Shown: positions 58,881 through 64,000 of the stretch, piece by piece
How positions within the stretch are numbered: the first letter of the stretch is position 1
How the letters are laid out: each line of letters starts with the position of its first letter
Assembly: GCF_026151205.1 (NCBI RefSeq)
Contig: NC_087082.1
Span: 6,083,908 to 6,147,907 of the forward strand
Length of the DNA stretch: 64,000 nucleotides
Direction of reading: 5' to 3'
From: Bolinopsis microptera
Taxonomy: Eukaryota > Ctenophora > Tentaculata > Lobata > Bolinopsidae
The notes under the pieces: generated by a model
The model's input: only the letters and a program-made list of their open reading frames with translations
What the model was told of the DNA's origin: nothing
Database searches by the model: none
Made by a program: the position numbers and the translations under genes

Positions 58881-59467
58881 CTTCTTGTCTGAATGAAATA
58901 CTAGAACCTCAAGAAGCTGATCCGCATGTCTCCGCTACTAAAATGTTTAATGAGCCCAATCACTCATCACTTAACAGTTTAATCCTCAAAGTGAGTTGTA
59001 CAATCTAGGTTGTTTTAAGTAGCTGTTGATAGTGTAAAACAGGAGTGACTTGATCGTTTTCATAACTTCGATTTACAATCTTTACCATAATAAAACTAGC
59101 ACTGCCATGGGGTTCAAAAAGGGTCATTGTAAGCCTCCAGCGTAATGGTCCTAAGTCTCTGCCCCATGCGGTGCCTGTCAGCATCAGCTAACAGAATAGC
59201 CCTAACATAACGATCAAGCCACAAATTAGGTTCTATAATGATTTAATATTGTTGAATAGAGAGATTTGAATATAATATTTGTTTTATTCTGAAAAATAAT
59301 ATTTGTTTTATTCTGAACCTGATACCTGAGGAGAAGGGCTAAGAGGGATAGATGATATTTATTGGTCAGGATTTACGATTGTGCTCTGCCAATTGCATCA
59401 CTTGATTTAACTTATTGTGTATATAGTTAAATCAAAAAATTGGCCACCGATTTTTTGTCAAATAGTA
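58881..59467. other. between LINE and MITE, no gene seen
   Basis: Contains a short duplication of AATATTTGTTTTATTCTGAA near 59275 and 59299. Otherwise nothing recognised. Confidence 0.45.
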
Positions 59468-60220
59468 CAGGGTGGGCCAAAAGTCAGTGGGCATACGTTG
59501 GCCTTAATAGCTCAGTCACTGATTGCCCGATTGAAATAATTCTTTCTGGTATGACTTACTACCACCACTGGTTCGAGGAATTTGTCAATTTTTTTTCAAA
59601 TGAAGGTTCATTTTTACATTTATTTGATAGTTTGGATAGTTGATCGAACTAAATTTTATTGAATTGTGTTTGGACATTCGAATTACGTTTTTCCTTAAAA
59701 AATTAGAACTGTAGCTTCTCAGATGACCGAGATATGAAGCATAACGAGTTTATTCATTAGGTGTGATCAGGTGATTGGTTTACCTAATCACGTGATTAAG
59801 TGAACCCGTTAACCATCCCGTTAAACATTATGGGAATTGTTAAGGGTGCCCAATTAAGGTGTCGTGTCACGGTGTCACATAATCACCCAGTCAATTTTGT
59901 TAACGAGATACAGAAAATGCTTGATAACTTCGTCATTTCTAATCTGTTTTGCCTCATGTTTTCAGATCATTATATGCAACATTTAATATTCTTTAATATG
60001 TCTCTGAAAAAATTAGGCATTCAGCATGTTCAGAGAAAACAGTATAGGTGTTTCAATATTGAATGGGCGTGGTCTAAAATATTCGAATTTTCAAATTTTG
60101 ACGACGGAATCCTCGAACCAGTAAGTACAGTATGCCATCTGCAAAGCAACAGCTTTCAAATATAAAACATGGTGGAGCTATTAAGGCCAACGTATGCCCA
60201 CTGACTTTTGGCCCACCCTG
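59468..60220. mobile_element. mariner-type MITE (753 bp)
   Basis: Terminal inverted repeats of about 46 bp begin CAGGGTGGGCCAAAAGTC. TA flanks both sides (59466-59467, 60221-60222), as for Tc1/mariner. No transposase catalytic frame could be recognised inside, so it is non-autonomous. The two TIRs are nearly identical, suggesting a young insertion. Confidence 0.9.
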
Positions 60221-61049
60221 TATATAATATATAATATACTATTTGACAACAAATTGGTGGCCGACCTTGAGTTATGAATCTGATTCAGCGCCGAAAGAAA
60301 TCAGATCATGTCATCCAATCCTTGACGATTAAGTGGTTATTCATTATATTGATCCGTCAATGGAATTTGATTGACCTAGAAATCAGTTAAAGAAAAATTT
60401 CAATTTTATGCCATTTATTACAGAGTAAACAAGTTTACAATAAATCAATTTGATATTTAAAGGAATCCTAATTCGATGTGTATTATGGTTGTCACTCTTT
60501 AAATAGATTAGATATAGGTTGACGGGGCAAAGGAGTGTGCGTGCTGTTCGCTATTGCTCACACCAAACGGCAACCTAGTAAATGTTTTGTATGGACACCG
60601 GTCTCCATCATGATACAAAATTAGGATCGTAGAATTTATTGTATAACTTTTAGTGCAGTGGAGGTAGCGGTGTGGTGCATTAATAGAGTGACAGCATGGT
60701 AGCTATAATAACATAACATAACAACATGTATGTTGTTATGTATACAGGCTCAACTCTACACCCATGTCAATATGTTCATATGTAAGCCTCTTGATTATAT
60801 AACATTATAAATAATGCCTCTCTGGGCATCTCAAAAAGAAATGCACAGAAAATGAACACTTTACGTTTGAAACCATATAATTACAAACTTTTTAAAGATT
60901 CAACTAAATACCTTTGATATTAACCTTCTTCCTTTTAGCTACCAATGGATTATCTTTCATATAACTTACATAATTATTCCTATTAGACACAGACACATCT
61001 ATCCTATCAAAGATGTCATATGACAGTTCCCAGTAGTGGCCAAGCTTAT
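60221..61049. other. no gene recognised
   Basis: AT-rich, with a short palindromic stretch around ATAACAACATGTATGTTGTTAT at 60717-60738. No coding signal. Confidence 0.45.
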
Positions 61050-62060
61050 TTGCCTGATATCCATGAACTATGAAGCCGAAAGGCATCTAATCCCCTCTTG
61101 AAACCAGTAACCGACTCACTAGCTTTCACAAGAGGTGGTAGACTGTTCCAATAGCGCAAGACCCTTTGGGCAAAAAAAGTCAGTCTCATTTGTGGTAAAT
61201 CTGTGTGGCTTCGACCTAGCAGAGACAGTCCTACCAGCACAACCAAATAAATCGGACCAATAAATGAAATAAATCGGACCAACTGTGAAATGCAAGGATG
61301 TGCAGACTGAGCCAGTTCTTCTTCCAGTTGATGGTCTACAGTTACCAAAGGGAACAGTCCAAGGAGACCAAGCCAGGCTGGACATTTCTGCAAGATCGAT
61401 TTGGAATGCTTCAGAGAGGGCATTTTTTGATGTAAGGGTATTTCATGCCCCAGCCCCCTCCAATGCAAGCAAACCGATACCAGCAATGTACCTGTCCCAT
61501 GAAAATGAGAAAAAGCGATGTTACAATGCAAGAGTTCTTGAAGTGGAGAAAGGAAGCTTCACACCTTTAGTGTTCTCGACTTCTGGTGGAATGGGTGGTG
61601 AAGCTGAGAGACTGGTCAAGAAGCTGGCCAGTAAGATGGAGTACCACACTGGCCAGAGGTACTCAGACGCTGTAGGATACATAAGAAAGCGCCTTCGCTT
61701 TGAAATCCTCAGAACAACAGTGATTTCTCTCCGTGGAGACAGAGGGGCGAGAAAAAACATTGTTGATATAAACAGTCTAGATCTTAACTTGGAGCCACAA
61801 GGCCAAGGGTAAAAAATTTTTGATTGTTAAGGGAATTTTTTGAATTCTTAAAGGGTTGATTTTATATAGGGTCATTGCTATATTATGTGTATATTGTTTG
61901 AATATTTAATTTAAAAATCGGACCAATAATCCACAAAGCCTTCCTGGATCTTGAAAATCTCAATGAGATCCCCACGGACCCTACGTTCAAGCAAGGTTGT
62001 GAGCTTCAAGTTATCCATTCTCTCTGATCTCTGTAGGTCATGAGGCCCAATCCATCGATC
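61050..62060 (-). mobile_element. LINE 3'-end fragment (L2/CR1-like), interrupted by a plus-strand insertion
   Basis: Minus strand: the right part (about 62060-61920) reads RMDNLKLTTLLERRVRGDLIEI-like sequence. The left part (about 61250-61050) reads RLTFFAQRVLRYWNSLPPLV and SVTGFKRGLDAF. Both are typical of the last segment of L2/CR1-type pol. They are the two halves of one relic, separated by the 61283-61914 insertion. Confidence 0.75.
61283..61914 (+). mobile_element. retroelement- or transposon-derived fragment with nuclease-like domain, 12-bp flanking repeat
   Basis: Encodes a 170-residue piece with ARLDISARSIWN, AFFDVRVFHAPAP, GSFTPLVFSTSGGMGGEA and RLRFEILRTTVISLRG. I know this segment as a recurrent mobile-element-linked domain in cnidarian and other invertebrate genomes; the D...FxVR pattern resembles a PD-(D/E)XK fold (inference). 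AAATCGGACCAA lies at 61271-61282 and 61915-61926, with a third copy at 61249, consistent with a target duplication. It is a fragment, not a whole element. Confidence 0.6.
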
Positions 62061-62876
62061 ATACAGGTAGATAATAGATTAAAAAGTAAACATGATCTCT
62101 CTGCTCGACTTATAGATCACATGAGGGAACCCCGGAACCGTTCCTAAACGTGAGAAAACTACACATAACAATAAACATGGCCATTTGAGACATCTCTGGT
62201 GGTTCTTAGTTGTGCCAAAAAATGGGTGGAAGGACACCCAACCCATGTAGCTGAGACACCTCACAGCAAATAGATCAGAGTGGTTCTTGTTTGTGAAAGG
62301 TGCATATTAGTTATGCATAGTCGGTACGTGTTCTTGTTGTATTAAAACTTGTTTCATGATGAACTGTTTTGGTTCCTAACAGTCAAAGCTAATTTAACTA
62401 TATAGTGGGACAAAGTACTTTCTTTTCATATAAATCATTCACTTCAAGCTTCAAGTTTGCATACTTCATGGTCAGATCTTTTCATGACCCAATTAATAAA
62501 TTTAAAACCATTGAAGTGAAATTGAGAAATATACAACTGCACTGCTTTAAATTAAATATTCAATATTCAAACTGCACTTAACAAATAACATGTAGCAAGT
62601 AAGTGCCTAGTGTATATTGAAAACGGCGCGCATTTTTTATAAATTTAAATATCGACCAAGTACAATCCCGATTAATTACAATATTGACCAAGTACAAAGT
62701 ACTTATCCATGTGTAAACGCTTACTGCGTGACGCGCTTGTTTCACTTGACCATTGTTAATGATCCGGCCCGGCGCGCGCTACTTCGTAGCACTTGCCATC
62801 GTGAGAAGAAAGCGGCGCGCGCTAGTTCGAAAAATTTAGACGAGTAACATCCGCCAATAGTTTCACAAGTAGAATT

Positions 62877-63057
62877 TTGCCGCCTTCGGCGGTCGCAAGC
62901 TATTGCAAGCGAAAGAACTCTGGTTAGAGCAAACAAATTTTAGTGATCTCTTTATCAATCTTCCTTAGGTTTAGTTTAGATTTAATTACTTGGTGTTTGC
63001 TCTAACCAGAGACCTCTCGCTTGCAGTAGCGCGCGACGCGACCGCCGAAGGCGGCAA
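62877..63057. mobile_element. foldback element with about 60-bp imperfect arms
   Basis: The left arm (GCCGCCTTCGGCGGTCGC ... CTCTGGTTAGAGCAAAC) is mirrored at 62995-63057 around a 59-base AT-rich loop. Each arm has its own small GCCGCC/GGCGGC stem. A MITE-like foldback; target duplication not identified. Confidence 0.7.
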
Positions 63058-63230
63058 AGGAAATAAAATTAGGACTAGAAGAAAAATTGTTAGCAGACAT
63101 TAGGGGTTCTTTTAAAAGTAGCTATTATAAATCGCAGTCTTGTTGTGACAAAAAGTATACACTAAAATATGCTTAAGTTTATATTGTGTAGTTCAAGGAT
63201 ATAAACAGCAGTAGCCATACCATTATTTTA

Positions 63231-63494
63231 TTGACGATGTCAACCCTTCGAGATCTTTGCTCTGCAAAGCAAAGAAAATTCTGCGAAGGTGCAAAATTGT
63301 TGTTGGTGCAAAGGTGCAGTTGCTTCGATGCGAAGCAAAAATAATAGTTTGCGTGGTGTATTGGTGTAACATGTGGTTTAATTGACGATGTCAATTCATC
63401 TCAGCTTGGCGCGGCACAGTGGCGCATCTCGCCGATCTAGAGAGAAGCCTCATTGAGTGCGCGGCGCGGCACAGTCACGCATCGCGCTACAAAA
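63231..63494. repeat. TTGACGATGTCAA repeat family, two copies
   Basis: TTGACGATGTCAA at 63231-63243 and 63382-63394 starts related units. The second (to 63494) matches the inverted copy at 17146-17262; a partial copy starts at 39507. Inside lie short hairpins such as TTTGCTCTGCAAAGCAAA and GCTTCGATGCGAAGC. Confidence 0.7.
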
Positions 63495-64000
63495 TGTGGT
63501 AAGCTAAAGAATTTCTGGCAATTAAAAAAAATTTTAACAAGGATTGATTAAATTGTGATTTTCATCAATTCAAACAGAATGGTATAACATTTTCCGCTGA
63601 TGTGTTGCAACAAAGTTTAACTTTTTTCAAGTAGACAACAAAGTAGGCAGCAATGCTTGGCTGTAGTGGGCATAATCATAATCAATATAGTCAATCTAGT
63701 GCAGGATGGTTAACATTATCTTGTACTAGTTATGGCCTGGTTCATGGTTATTCAGCTTCATCTGGCTAGCAGCCACATCTAACCTCATCATTGATACGGT
63801 TATGGTTGTTTACAATTTAAAAGCTAATTTTAACCTTTTTTTCAAAAAAGTATAAGATGGTTTAGAAGTGGTAAGAATTGAGGATGGGTATAATAGTTAG
63901 GTAGGTTTTTTGTATGGTGTCATGTGTTACAAAGGAAAACATGTGCTCGCTTCATAAATTCAAACATTGTGTAAAATATCACCTATCACCTATGTTACTT
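63495..64000. other. right edge, no gene recognised
   Basis: AT-rich sequence without open frames of note or repeats seen elsewhere in the window. Confidence 0.5.

Noticed and set aside
59800-60165. 121-codon frame inside the mariner-type MITE
   Set aside because: No mariner transposase signature; the element is too short to encode one.

Overview
This is nuclear DNA from an animal. The genes are split by GT-AG introns and include a Hes-type bHLH factor with Orange domain and C-terminal WRPW, a class A GPCR and SRCR-domain receptors. The window is AT-rich and heavy in short TIR elements, LINE fragments and minisatellites. The gene set and LINE types fit a non-bilaterian animal such as a cnidarian; that placement is a low-confidence inference. 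No rRNA, tRNA or CRISPR array was seen.

Layout. 0.9-4.7 kb: a complete Hes gene (minus strand, 7 exons, 287 aa). 4.7-16.2 kb: no gene recognised, but dense in CACGTG, CCAAT and RFX X-box-like motifs, so probably regulatory. 16.2-55.9 kb: one complete cytosolic-type NADP-isocitrate dehydrogenase gene (minus strand, 12 exons, 413 aa). Its three long introns host other genes. Intron 9 (7.9 kb) holds a 3-exon GPCR. Intron 6 (6.3 kb) holds a small secreted H-type-lectin-like gene (minus) and an unrecognised plus-strand gene whose start overlaps X-box motifs. Intron 3 (21.9 kb) holds two paralogous membrane receptors (SRCR, tandem Cys-rich GCC2/GCC3-like modules, TM, tyrosine-bearing tail) placed tail to tail, with about 10 kb of transposable elements between them. 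55.9-64 kb: transposon remains, including a nearly full RT region of a LINE, a mariner-type MITE and nested LINE pieces.

The exon chains were assembled by hand from splice sites, reading phase and protein family. In the IDH, Hes, GPCR and lectin-like genes every junction keeps phase. The second receptor has a frame break at the SRCR/Cys-rich junction, and the 3' end of the unrecognised plus-strand gene is unresolved.

The most unusual points are: (1) a tail-to-tail receptor pair inside a housekeeping gene's intron, with alike ectodomains but different tyrosine tails; (2) repeated short tandem duplications that copy 5' splice sites (three cases); (3) a tandem X-box/CCAAT/CACGTG module; (4) a 4.6-kb TIR element whose arms are built from a palindromic 18-mer; (5) an unclassified 4.9-kb TIR element with a 6-bp target duplication and a zinc-ribbon cargo gene; (6) a perfect 58-bp-arm hairpin inserted in a LINE.
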